Below are positions 54,143 through 62,118 of a DNA stretch of 64,000 nucleotides, piece by piece. The position numbers were made by a program, and so were the translations under genes. The DNA is taken from NCBI RefSeq assembly GCF_029210375.1, contig NZ_JARGER010000037.1:231342-295341 (forward strand). Reading direction: 5' to 3'. How positions within the stretch are numbered: the first letter of the stretch is position 1; each line of letters opens with the position of its first letter. Origin of the DNA: Nocardioides sp. YIM 152315 (GTDB lineage: Bacteria > Actinomycetota > Actinomycetes > Propionibacteriales > Nocardioidaceae). The notes under the pieces are model-generated. The model saw only the letters and a list, made by a program, of their open reading frames with translations, was not told where the DNA came from and did no database searches.

Positions 54143-55158
54143 TCTGGGTGCTCCGCCGGTGCGTGATCGCCCCGGCGGTGGTCGCGCTGGCGGTCTTCAT
54201 CTGGTTCACGCTGCCGCTCTGGCTGATCGGTGCGGCCGCGATCTCACCGATCGTGCCGGGATGGCTGCGACCGCTGCGCGTCATGTGGGTGGCGATCTTC
54301 TACCTCACCTGCGAGGCGCTGCTGCTGGTCGTGATGCTCGGGCTCTGGCTGGCGTCCGGATTCGGGTGGCGGGTGCGCTCGCCGTACTTCGAGGGCATCC
54401 ACTACGACCTCGTGCAGGGCACGATGTGGGTGTTCTTCCGCGAGGCGCGGCGGGTGCTGCGGCTGCGGATCGAGACCGAGGGCCCGACCCCGGTCGCCCA
54501 TCCGGTCCGGCCGATCCTGGTCTGCTGCAGGCACGCGGGTCCGGGCGACTCCTTCGTGCTCATCCACACGCTGATGGCGTGGTACGCCCGTGAGCCGCGG
54601 GTGGTGCTCAAGGACACGCTGGCCTGGGACCCCATGATCGACGTCGTGCTCAACCGCATCCCGGCCCGGTTCATCACCCCCAACCCGCGGCCGGGAGCAG
54701 ACCTCGAGCGGCAGATCGCGGACCTCGCGACCGGCCTGGACGAGAACGACGCCTTCGTGATCTTCCCGGAGGGCGGCAACTTCACCCCGGCGCGGCGGCA
54801 GCGGGCGATCGACCGGCTGCGGCGGCTCGGGATGGAGCGGATGGCGCAGCGGGCCGAGCAGATGATCCACGTGATCGCGCCGCGGCCCGGAGGCTTCCTG
54901 GCCGCGCTCGACGCCGCGCCCGGTGCCGACGTCGTGCTCGTCGCGCACACCGGGCTCGACCACCTGCTGACCGTCGGCGACGTGTGGCGGGAGCTGCCGA
55001 TGGACAAGCGCATCGTCATGCGGTGGTGGCAGGTCCCGCGCGAGGAGATCCCGGCCGGTCGCGAGGCGCGGATCGAGTGGCTCTTCGGGTGGTGGGAGCG
55101 GATCGACGCCTGGATCGACGAGAACCGGCCGGCGGATCACCCCACCGGCCGGTCCTGA
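54139..55158 (+). CDS. 1-acylglycerol-3-phosphate acyltransferase-like membrane protein
   Basis: 339 residues. Two N-terminal membrane helices (VIAPAVVALAVFIWFTLPLWLIG; VAIFYLTCEALLLVVMLGLWLASG) precede the PlsC-like domain with HX4D in CCRHAGPGDSFVL and the VIFPEGGNFTPARR motif. The HAGPGDS form differs from the usual NHxSxxD, so the acceptor may be unusual. It overlaps the patatin gene by 4 nt; together they could release and re-attach acyl chains. Confidence 0.87.
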   Translation: MIWVLRRCVIAPAVVALAVFIWFTLPLWLIGAAAISPIVPGWLRPLRVMWVAIFYLTCEALLLVVMLGLWLASGFGWRVRSPYFEGIHYDLVQGTMWVFFREARRVLRLRIETEGPTPVAHPVRPILVCCRHAGPGDSFVLIHTLMAWYAREPRVVLKDTLAWDPMIDVVLNRIPARFITPNPRPGADLERQIADLATGLDENDAFVIFPEGGNFTPARRQRAIDRLRRLGMERMAQRAEQMIHVIAPRPGGFLAALDAAPGADVVLVAHTGLDHLLTVGDVWRELPMDKRIVMRWWQVPREEIPAGREARIEWLFGWWERIDAWIDENRPADHPTGRS

Positions 55159-55174
55159 GCGCTGCTCCGAGGCG

Positions 55175-55762
55175 CTACTTGCTCTTGTCGTCGACCTCGA
55201 CGACGTCGGACGGGTCTTCGGGCGTGGTCACGGGCCGGGGGCTCTCGGACTGGTCGGCGATCGCCTCGGCGGGCGACGCTCCGGCCGTGTCGTCCTCGGA
55301 CCGCGGCGCCGGAGCAGGCGTCGGCGTGTACGACGACTGCCAGCTGTCGCTCTCCTTGCTCCCCTTGACCTTGGTGAGGACGAACGCGGCGACCGCCGCG
55401 ATCCCGGTGAGCAGCAGCAGCTTGCGGAGCTTGCCGCCCTTCTTCTTCTCGGGCTCCGCCACCTCGGCGACCTTCTCCGCGGCGGCGCCGGCTGCCTCGG
55501 CTGCCTTCTCGGCGGCCATGCTCGCGCCCACGGCGATCTTCTCGGCCGCGATCGCGGCACCGGTGGCGACCGCGGGCCCGGCCTTCTCGCGGGCGTCGGC
55601 GAGGACCGGGGTGGCCTTCTCCCGGACGTCGGCGAGGACGGGTCCGGCCTTCTCGCGCGCCGTCGCCACGGCCGACTCGACCTGTGGCCTGACCTGCTCG
55701 ACATACCCGTTGACCGTGTCGCCGGCCTGGTCGAGGAGCGACTTCTTCTTCCGCAGACCCAT
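55175..55762 (-). CDS. Membrane-anchored protein with 11-residue helical repeats
   Basis: 195 residues, no known function. Residues 20-70 contain near-repeats of 11 residues (AREKAGPVLAD, VREKATPVLAD, AREKAGPAVAT), typical of amphipathic apolipoprotein-like helices, followed by an alanine-rich helix (AEKAAEAAGAAAEKVAEVAEPEKKKGGKLRK). One membrane helix (LLLLTGIAAVAAFVLTKV) precedes a Pro/Ser/Thr- and Asp-rich outer tail. The basic patch before the helix favours the repeats being cytoplasmic. ATG with GGAAG upstream; divergent from ppiA. Confidence 0.75.
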   Translation of the reverse strand: MGLRKKKSLLDQAGDTVNGYVEQVRPQVESAVATAREKAGPVLADVREKATPVLADAREKAGPAVATGAAIAAEKIAVGASMAAEKAAEAAGAAAEKVAEVAEPEKKKGGKLRKLLLLTGIAAVAAFVLTKVKGSKESDSWQSSYTPTPAPAPRSEDDTAGASPAEAIADQSESPRPVTTPEDPSDVVEVDDKSK

Positions 55763-55939
55763 GGGGCTTCCTCTCGTCGTGTCCCTGGCTCATTCGATCA
55801 TGTCACTGGTGACCGAACCAGTGGCCCGGCCAGCGGGCGGGCTGCTTGCCGACCATGCGAGGATCGGACGGCACGACCCCGCACCGCGCTACGTCCGTGG
55901 TGTACCCATCAAGGCACGGACCGACACCGAGAGGCAGTC

Positions 55940-56452
55940 ATGGCTGACCAGCAGGCCATTCTCAAGACCAACCGGGGCGACATCACGCTCAACCTCTTCC
56001 CCGACCACGCGCCGCAGACGGTCGCGAACTTCGTCGGCCTCGCGCAGGGCACCAAGGAGTACGACGCCGGCAACGGGCGCTCCGGCCCGTTCTACGACGG
56101 CCTGACCTTCCACCGCGTGATCGAGGGCTTCATGATCCAGGGCGGCTGCCCGCTCGGCACCGGCACCGGCGGCCCCGGCTACACGTTCAAGGACGAGCCG
56201 CACCCCGAGCTCACCTTCGACAAGCCCTACCTCCTGGCGATGGCCAACGCGGGCCCCGGCACCAACGGCTCGCAGTTCTTCGTCACCGTCGGCGCCACGA
56301 CGTGGCTGAACTTCAAGCACACGATCTTCGGCGAGGCGGCCGACCAGGCCTCCCGCGACGTGGTCGACGCGATCGCCACGACCCAGACCGGTCCCGGGGA
56401 CCGCCCGGTCGAGCCGGTCGTGATCGAGTCCGTCGAGATCGTCGGCGCCTGA
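55940..56452 (+). CDS. ppiA: Peptidyl-prolyl cis-trans isomerase (cyclophilin)
   Basis: 170 residues, no signal peptide, hence cytoplasmic. Active-site features are FYDGLTFHRVIEGFMIQGG, LAMANAGPGTNGSQFFVTVG and WLNFKHTIFGE. It speeds proline isomerisation in folding. Same position as mycobacterial ppiA (Rv0009), after the tRNA pair. ATG with GAGAGGCAG before it. Confidence 0.96.
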   Translation: MADQQAILKTNRGDITLNLFPDHAPQTVANFVGLAQGTKEYDAGNGRSGPFYDGLTFHRVIEGFMIQGGCPLGTGTGGPGYTFKDEPHPELTFDKPYLLAMANAGPGTNGSQFFVTVGATTWLNFKHTIFGEAADQASRDVVDAIATTQTGPGDRPVEPVVIESVEIVGA

Positions 56453-56468
56453 CCCACCCGCGCGACCC

Positions 56469-57386
56469 GTGACCGACCATCCGGCCCCCGCCGGGGTGCC
56501 GACCTGCTACCGGCACCCCGGCCGGGAGTCGCACATCCGCTGCCAGCGCTGCGACCGGCCGATCTGCCCCGACTGCATGCGCGACGCCGCCGTGGGCTTC
56601 CAGTGCCCCGAGTGCGTCGCCACCGGCCGGAAGGAGACGCGCACCGGGCGCACGGCGTACGGCGGCCTCCGCCCGACCAACGCGTCGGTGACCTCCGGTG
56701 TGCTGATCGCCGTCAACGCCGCCGTCTGGATCGCGATCATGGTGACCGGCGGCTCGGGCAGCCGGCTCGTGGACCTCCTCGGGCTCCGCCCGAGCGGGCT
56801 GTGCCTGGTCGGCAACGGCGGGTACGACGTGCCCGAGGCCCTGTGCACCGCGCAGGGTGGCAGCTGGCTGCCCGGCGTCGCCGACGGCGCGTGGTGGCAG
56901 CTCGTGACGTCGGGCTTCACCCACGTCACCATCACCCACATCGGGTTCAACATGCTCGCGCTGTGGATGATCGGCCCGCAGCTCGAGATGGTGCTCGGCC
57001 GGACGCGCTTCCTCGCGCTCTACCTGGTCTCGCTGCTCGCCGGCTCGACCGTGGTGATGTGGGCGGCCGGGGAGTACCAGCTCACCCTCGGCGCCTCCGG
57101 CGCCATCTACGGCCTCTTCGGCGCGCTGATCATCGTCGCCCGCCGGGTCGGCGGCGACATGCGCGCCCTGTGGGGGCTGATCATCGTCAACGTGCTGATC
57201 ACGTTCGCGGTGCCCAACATCTCCTGGCAGGGCCACCTGGGTGGCTTCGTCGGCGGCGTCCTCGCCACGGGCATCCTCGTCTACGCGCCCCGGCGGCACC
57301 GCGCGGCGTACCAGGCCCTTGGCCTCGTCGCCCTGGTCGCGGTGCTCGCGATCGGCGCCGTCGCCCGGATCGCCCAGCTGTCCTGA
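56469..57386 (+). CDS. Rhomboid-family intramembrane protease with N-terminal zinc finger
   Basis: 305 residues. The N-terminus is a treble-clef/B-box-like zinc finger: CYRHPGRESHIRCQRCDRPICPDCMRDAAVGFQCPEC (about residues 15-51). Six or seven membrane helices follow. The catalytic serine lies in LGASGAIYGLFGALI and the histidine in WQGHLGGFVGG; the first helices contain the HIGFNMLALW loop. It cleaves membrane-protein substrates in the bilayer. GTG start 16 nt after ppiA. The zinc finger on the cytoplasmic side may recruit partners. Confidence 0.92.
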   Translation: MTDHPAPAGVPTCYRHPGRESHIRCQRCDRPICPDCMRDAAVGFQCPECVATGRKETRTGRTAYGGLRPTNASVTSGVLIAVNAAVWIAIMVTGGSGSRLVDLLGLRPSGLCLVGNGGYDVPEALCTAQGGSWLPGVADGAWWQLVTSGFTHVTITHIGFNMLALWMIGPQLEMVLGRTRFLALYLVSLLAGSTVVMWAAGEYQLTLGASGAIYGLFGALIIVARRVGGDMRALWGLIIVNVLITFAVPNISWQGHLGGFVGGVLATGILVYAPRRHRAAYQALGLVALVAVLAIGAVARIAQLS

Positions 57387-57429
57387 GCGCGTCGCTGGCG
57401 CCGGCGCATCCACAGCTGTGGAATCACCT

Positions 57430-57459
57430 GTGGAGAACTACAGGCGTGTAGTTCTCCAC
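57430..57459. terminator. Hairpin between rhomboid and crgA genes
   Basis: GTGGAGAACTACA (57430-57442) and TGTAGTTCTCCAC (57447-57459) form a perfect 13-bp stem with a 4-nt loop, 43 nt after the rhomboid stop. Around it lie several DnaA-box-like words (ATCCACAG, CTGTGGA, GGGGATAACC). The simplest reading is a terminator for the plus-strand operon. Confidence 0.55.
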
Positions 57460-57512
57460 CATGGGGATAACCGCTGTGGAGACGACCCCGCGGACACGAC
57501 CCCGGAAATGAC

Positions 57513-57545
57513 GCCGACCCGCCCGAAAGTTTCGGGCGGGTCGGC
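57513..57545 (-). terminator. Terminator after crgA
   Basis: GCCGACCCGCCCGAAA (57513-57528) and its complement (57530-57545) give a 16-bp stem 22 nt after the crgA stop. Its inner 27 bases are identical to the rplI terminator at 7-33. Confidence 0.7.
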
Positions 57546-57567
57546 GGAGGTGGTGGGGCGTCTCGAC

Positions 57568-58017
57568 CTACTCCCAGCGCGTGGCGAAGGTGAAGCCGAC
57601 GGCCATGAAGGCGATGCCGACGACCAGGTTCTTCTGGCCGAGGTCGTCGAAGACCCAGATGCTGCTCAGGTCGTCGCTGAAGACGTAGTAGGTGCAGATC
57701 CAGGCCAGGCCGAGGAGGAAGCAGCCGAGCATGCCGACGACCACGCCGCGGCCGCGACCCAGCGGCGTGGACGGGTGGGCCGAGACGACGAGGCCGACGA
57801 AGAAGAGGCCGAAGCCGATCAGGTAGTTCCAGTCGCCGAGGTCGGCCATGAAGGCGGGGGAGCCGTCGTCGTCGGTCGGGAACGACGTCGGGTCGAAGAC
57901 CACGTAGTAGTAGGCGATCCAGGCGATGCCGACGAGCATCAGGACCAGCGCCAGGATGAAGCGCTTCGACAGCACCGGGCCCCGGGCGGGGGCGAGGGGG
58001 TCCTTGACCTTCGACAC
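57568..58017 (-). CDS. crgA: Cell division protein CrgA, apparently internally duplicated
   Basis: 149 residues instead of the usual 85-95, with four membrane helices instead of two. The first half (ILALVLMLVGIAWIAYYYVVFD...LGDWNYLIGFGLFFVGLVVSAH) and the second (VVVGMLGCFLLGLAWICTYYVFSDD...LGQKNLVVGIAFMAVGFTFATRWE) both follow the CrgA pattern: helix, YYVF-type motif, short loop, LGxxNxxIGF helix. The terminal TRWE recalls the MRWH end of mycobacterial CrgA. CrgA recruits and stabilises the divisome with FtsZ, FtsQ and PBPs. ATG start; divergent from the DUF881 gene, as in mycobacteria (Rv0011c/Rv0012). Confidence 0.88.
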   Translation of the reverse strand: MSKVKDPLAPARGPVLSKRFILALVLMLVGIAWIAYYYVVFDPTSFPTDDDGSPAFMADLGDWNYLIGFGLFFVGLVVSAHPSTPLGRGRGVVVGMLGCFLLGLAWICTYYVFSDDLSSIWVFDDLGQKNLVVGIAFMAVGFTFATRWE

Positions 58018-58073
58018 GGAGGCTCCTGAAGTGGTTCGTTCTCGTCGGTTCCTGCCCTGGCCGGGCTCCGGGC

Positions 58074-58086
58074 TACCTTAGTCGTC
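58074..58086 (+). promoter_or_regulatory. Leaderless -10 element of the DUF881 gene
   Basis: TACCTT (58074-58079) lies 7 nt before the GTG at 58087, too close for an untranslated leader. It sits in the 69-nt gap shared with the divergent crgA start. Confidence 0.4.
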
Positions 58087-58863
58087 GTGAGCGCCGGATC
58101 CCACGCGAGGCCCTCCGGGTCCGAAGACCCGGCGCGCCGGCGACCCCGCTGGTGGCGGCTGGGTACGCCGCTGGTCGTGCTCGCCTGCGGAGCGCTCTTC
58201 GTCGTCAGTGCCACCAGCAGCGAGGGCACCGACCTGCGACCGGGCCGCTACACCGACCTCGCGGCCCTCGTGGACGACGAGGCCGAGAGCTACGATGCGC
58301 TGCGCGACCGGGTCGCGAACCTCAACGCCGAGGTGACCGAGCTCAGCTCGTCGCTCAGCGACGACGAGGTGAACCGCTACCAGCGCCGGATCGAGCGGCT
58401 GCGCGACCCGGCGGGGCTCGAGCCGCGCCGCGGCCCGGGCGTCACCATCGTGCTCTCCGACGCCCCCGAGGACGTCATCAACTCCACGACCGGCGACGTC
58501 AACCCGCTGCTGGTGCACCAGCAGGACATCCAGGCCGTGGTCAACGCGCTGTGGAAGGGCGGCGCCAGCGCCGTCACCATCCAAGGTCAGCGCGTCGTGT
58601 CGACCACCGGCATCAGGTGCGAGGGCAACTCCGTGCAGCTCCAGGGCGTGCCCTACCCGCAGCCCTACGTCATCCAGGCGGTCGGCATCCAGGCCGCGCT
58701 GCTGACCGCTCTCGAGGGCGACTCCTACCTGCAGGCCTACCGCGAGGACGCCGCCGACCCCGAGATCTCGGTCGGCTGGGCGCTGACGCTCGAGAACAGC
58801 GTCACCGCGCCGGGGTACGACGGCCTCCTCGACCTCAACTACGCCACGCCGCTGCGCAGCTGA
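58087..58863 (+). CDS. DUF881 family protein
   Basis: 258 residues. One N-terminal membrane helix (GTPLVVLACGALFVVSATSS) is followed by a coiled coil (LVDDEAESYDALRDRVANLNAEVTELSSSLSDDEVNRYQRRIERLR) and the DUF881 core: GPGVTIVLSDAP, VVNALWKGGASAVTIQGQRVVSTTGIRCEGNSVQLQGVPYPQPYVIQAVG. Most of the protein is extracytoplasmic. Same position as mycobacterial Rv0012; probable envelope/division role inferred from the family and crgA next door. No trpG gene follows; it converges directly on pknB. Confidence 0.92.
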   Translation: MSAGSHARPSGSEDPARRRPRWWRLGTPLVVLACGALFVVSATSSEGTDLRPGRYTDLAALVDDEAESYDALRDRVANLNAEVTELSSSLSDDEVNRYQRRIERLRDPAGLEPRRGPGVTIVLSDAPEDVINSTTGDVNPLLVHQQDIQAVVNALWKGGASAVTIQGQRVVSTTGIRCEGNSVQLQGVPYPQPYVIQAVGIQAALLTALEGDSYLQAYREDAADPEISVGWALTLENSVTAPGYDGLLDLNYATPLRS

Positions 58864-58869
58864 GCGGCG

Positions 58870-60606
58870 CTACAGCGCCGGTGGCGTGACCGTCGGCGTC
58901 TCGGGTGGCGGGGTGGTCGCCGGCGGCGTCGGGGTCGGCGTCTCGCTCGGCGCGGCGTAGGTCGACACCACGATCGTCACCGTCGAGCCCGCCGACGGCG
59001 TCTCGCCCGAGCGCGGACTCTGGTCGATCACGGTGCCGGCCGGCTCGGTGGTGTCGGCGGACTCGATCACCCGCGGCTCGAAGCCCGCGTTGCGGATCGC
59101 CTCCTCGGCCTTGGCCTGCTGCTTGCCGACCACGTCGGGCACCTTCTCGCGGCCGTCGGAGTAGAAGACGACGATCCTCGTGCCCTCGGCGACGGTGGTG
59201 CCCTGCGACGGCTCGGTGCGCGTGACGGTGAACTTGTCCTCGTCGGACTCCTCCTCCTCGAGCTTCACCTCGAAGCCCTGGGCGACCAGCGCCGCCTCGG
59301 CCTCGTCGCGGTCCTGGCCGATCACGAACGGGACCTCGACCTGCGGCTTGCCCAGCGAGATCGTCAGGTCCACCGGGGTGTCGGGGTCGCGGTACTCCGA
59401 CGGGTCGGGCGCCTGGGTGATCACCCTGCCGGAGCGGACGTCGCTGCTGGCCTCCCGCTCGATCGAGCCGACCGCGAGGCCGGCGTCGCCGATGAGCGCG
59501 CGCGCCTGGTCCTCGGTCTTGCCGATCACGTTGGGCACGGGGACCTGCTCGGGTGCCTGCTCGAAGAGCCGCGGCAGCAGGTAGGCGGCGCCGGCGATGA
59601 GCACGATCAGCAGCAGGCCCAGGGCGACGAGCAGCCCGGTGCGGCTGCGGGGCTCCTCCTCGGCGTACGTCGGCTGCGGCGCGACGGCCGCGGTGGCGGC
59701 GGTCGGCTGCGGGTCGGGCGCCATCGGCGGCGGCAGCGGCGCCTGCACCGGACGCCCGGCGAGGTAGCGCTCGATGTCGCTGCGCATCGCGGCCGCCGAC
59801 TGGTAGCGGTCCTCGAGGCGCTTGGCGAGGGCCTTGAGCACGATGGCGTCGACCTCGGGCGGGAGCTCGGTGTCGTGGTCGGACGGCGGCATCGCGGGCT
59901 CACGGACGTGCTGGTAGGCGACCGCGACCGGGCTGTCGCCAACGAACGGCGGACGACCGGTGAGCAGCTCGTAGAGCAGACAGCCCGCGGAGTAGACGTC
60001 GGAGCGGGAGTCGACGGTCTCGCCGCGCGCCTGCTCGGGCGAGAGGTACTGCGCGGTGCCGACCACGGCCGCGGTCTGGGTCATCGTCGAAGCCGCGTCG
60101 CTGACCGCGCGGGCGATGCCGAAGTCCATCACCTTCACGTCGCCGCTCGGCGTCAGCATCACGTTGCCGGGCTTGATGTCGCGGTGGATGATCCCCGCGC
60201 GGTGGCTGTAGTCGAGGGCCGAGAGCACGCCGCTGGTGATCTCCAGCGCGCGCTCGGGGAGGATCTTGCGTCCTTCGCGGAGGATGTCGCGCAGCGTGCG
60301 GCCCGCGACGTACTCCATGACGATGTAGGGCTGGGAGATGCCGGACCCGTCGGTCGCCGGCTCCTCGCCGGTGTCGTAGACGGCGACGATCGCCGGGTGG
60401 TTGAGCGAGGCGGCCGACTGCGCCTCGCGTCGGAACCGGGCCTGGAACGTCGCGTCGCTGGCGAGGTCGGTGCGGAGCCGCTTGACGGCGACCACCCGGC
60501 CGAGCCGGGTGTCGGTGCCCTTGCGGACCTCGGCCATGCCGCCGCGGCCGAGGAGCTCACCGAGCTCGTAGCGCCCGCCGATCAGGAGCGGCTGCTGGTT
60601 GTTCAC
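58870..60606 (-). CDS. pknB: Ser/Thr protein kinase PknB with PASTA domains
   Basis: 578 residues. Kinase motifs: GRGGMAEV, VVAVKRLRTDL, HRDIKPGNVMLT, DFGIARA and an activation loop with SDAASTMTQTAAVVGTAQYLSPEQ including the T-x-T pair. One membrane helix (GLLVALGLLLIVLIAGAAYLL, about 327-347) leads to three PASTA repeats (from VPVPNVIGKT, VEVPFVIGQD and EKVPDVVGKQ) and a Pro/Thr-rich tail. The common PknB has four PASTA domains; only three are seen. PASTA domains sense muropeptides or lipid II. ATG start 12 nt after pknA. Confidence 0.95.
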   Translation of the reverse strand: MNNQQPLLIGGRYELGELLGRGGMAEVRKGTDTRLGRVVAVKRLRTDLASDATFQARFRREAQSAASLNHPAIVAVYDTGEEPATDGSGISQPYIVMEYVAGRTLRDILREGRKILPERALEITSGVLSALDYSHRAGIIHRDIKPGNVMLTPSGDVKVMDFGIARAVSDAASTMTQTAAVVGTAQYLSPEQARGETVDSRSDVYSAGCLLYELLTGRPPFVGDSPVAVAYQHVREPAMPPSDHDTELPPEVDAIVLKALAKRLEDRYQSAAAMRSDIERYLAGRPVQAPLPPPMAPDPQPTAATAAVAPQPTYAEEEPRSRTGLLVALGLLLIVLIAGAAYLLPRLFEQAPEQVPVPNVIGKTEDQARALIGDAGLAVGSIEREASSDVRSGRVITQAPDPSEYRDPDTPVDLTISLGKPQVEVPFVIGQDRDEAEAALVAQGFEVKLEEEESDEDKFTVTRTEPSQGTTVAEGTRIVVFYSDGREKVPDVVGKQQAKAEEAIRNAGFEPRVIESADTTEPAGTVIDQSPRSGETPSAGSTVTIVVSTYAAPSETPTPTPPATTPPPETPTVTPPAL

Positions 60607-60618
60607 GATGCCTTGCCC

Positions 60619-62118
60619 TTAGCTGTTCGGAGACGTGGTGTCGGCCGGCGACTGGAGGTCGGCCGGCGACTGGGTGTCGGACGGGGTCGGGCTCTCGGTG
60701 GCCGTCGGCGACGCGGTCTCGGACGGCGTCGGCTCGTCGGGGACCGGGCCCCAGACGCCGAGCGTCACGGTGTCGCCGACCTCGAGGGCGCCCGTCGGGT
60801 TGACGCTCGTCACGTCGCCCTCGATGCGGTCGCCGGGGTTGTCGACCTGCTCGGTGACGACGCGGAGGCCGAGGTCGGCGAGCTCGCGCTGCACGTCGCC
60901 GACCGGACGACCGACGTAGGCCTGCTCGTCGACGCGGACGGTCGTGTCCTCGGCCTCGCTCGTCGGCGAGCTCGGCTCGGACGCCTCGCTCGTGGCCTTC
61001 GTGGGCGTCGCCCTCGTCGTCTGCTCGTCGCCCGGGTCCTCGTCGCCGTCGCCCGACGTGAGCAGCACGACGACGAGCACCACGGCCGCCACGAGCGCGA
61101 TCACGCCGACGACCGGCCAGACCCAGGAGCGTCGGCGCCGCTCCTCCTGCGGGGCCGGCCCGCCGGTCGTCGCCACGGGCACCGGTGCGAGCACCTGGGT
61201 GCTCGAGGCGTCGGCGGCCGGCGCCGGTGCCGGCACCACGCGGGTGGCCTCGGTGGCCGGGTTGCGCAGCGCGTAGGCCAGGGCCCGGCCGTCGGCGAAC
61301 CGCTCGGCGGGATCCTTGGCGAGCGCCCGGCGTACGACGGCAGCGAGGTCGGCCGGCACCGACGGCGGCAGCTCGGGCACCGGCTCGCGCAGGTGGGCGA
61401 GCGCCGTGGCGACCGCGGTCTCCCCGACGAACGGCCGCCGCCCGGCCAGGCACTCGAAGGCGACGACGCCGAGCGAGTAGACGTCGGACGCCGACGTCGC
61501 GGTCTGGCCCTGGGCCTGCTCGGGCGAGAGGTACTGCGGCGTGCCCATCACCTCGCCGGTGCCGGTCAGGCCGACACCCTCCGCGGCGCGGGCGATCCCG
61601 AAGTCGGTGACCTTGACCTGCCGATCGGGGGTGACGAGCAGGTTGGCGGGCTTGACGTCGCGGTGCACGATGCCGGCCGCGTGGGCTGCGCCGATCCCGT
61701 CGGCGGCCTGGGCGAGCAGCTCGCGGACCGCGATCGGGTCCATGGGCACGTCGGGGCGCAGGAGCGCCGAGAGCGGCTGGCCGTCGACGAGCTCCATCAC
61801 CAGGAACGGGCGGTGGGTGCCGGACCCGTCGGTCATGACGGACTCGCCGAAGTCGTAGACCGTCGCGATGTTGGCGTGGTGCAGCGAGGCCGCGTGCTGG
61901 GCCTCGGTCTCGAAGCGCACGCGGAACGACGAGTGGTCGGCGTACTCGGCCTTGAGCAGCTTGACCGCGACCGGACGGTCGAGGACCGTGTCGGTCGCCC
62001 GCCACACCTCCCCCATGCCGCCGGTCGCGAGCCGCCCGTCGAGCCGATAGCGCCGGGAGTCGTCGGCGTAGCCGTCTCCAGCTCCGCTGCCTGGTCCGTT
62101 GCCTGGTGTCTGGGTCAC
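60619..62118 (-). CDS. pknA: Ser/Thr protein kinase PknA-like, one PASTA domain
   Basis: 499 residues from GTG 62118, overlapping the pbpA stop. Kinase motifs: [68 protein letters not shown] membrane helix (VVGVIALVAAVVLVVVLL, about 348-366), an acidic Ser/Thr linker and a single PASTA-like unit (RVDEQAYVGRPVGDVQRELADLGLRVVTEQ) follow, then a Pro/Ser/Thr repeat tail (PADLQSPADTTSPNS). Mycobacterial PknA has no PASTA domain, so this is a modified form. It lies between pbpA and pknB as in other actinobacteria. Confidence 0.9.
   Translation of the reverse strand: MTQTPGNGPGSGAGDGYADDSRRYRLDGRLATGGMGEVWRATDTVLDRPVAVKLLKAEYADHSSFRVRFETEAQHAASLHHANIATVYDFGESVMTDGSGTHRPFLVMELVDGQPLSALLRPDVPMDPIAVRELLAQAADGIGAAHAAGIVHRDVKPANLLVTPDRQVKVTDFGIARAAEGVGLTGTGEVMGTPQYLSPEQAQGQTATSASDVYSLGVVAFECLAGRRPFVGETAVATALAHLREPVPELPPSVPADLAAVVRRALAKDPAERFADGRALAYALRNPATEATRVVPAPAPAADASSTQVLAPVPVATTGGPAPQEERRRRSWVWPVVGVIALVAAVVLVVVLLTSGDGDEDPGDEQTTRATPTKATSEASEPSSPTSEAEDTTVRVDEQAYVGRPVGDVQRELADLGLRVVTEQVDNPGDRIEGDVTSVNPTGALEVGDTVTLGVWGPVPDEPTPSETASPTATESPTPSDTQSPADLQSPADTTSPNS

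Noticed and set aside
57407..57480. Second replication origin
   Set aside because: No initiator gene, no strand switch typical of an origin, and the words are explained as well by two terminator hairpins.
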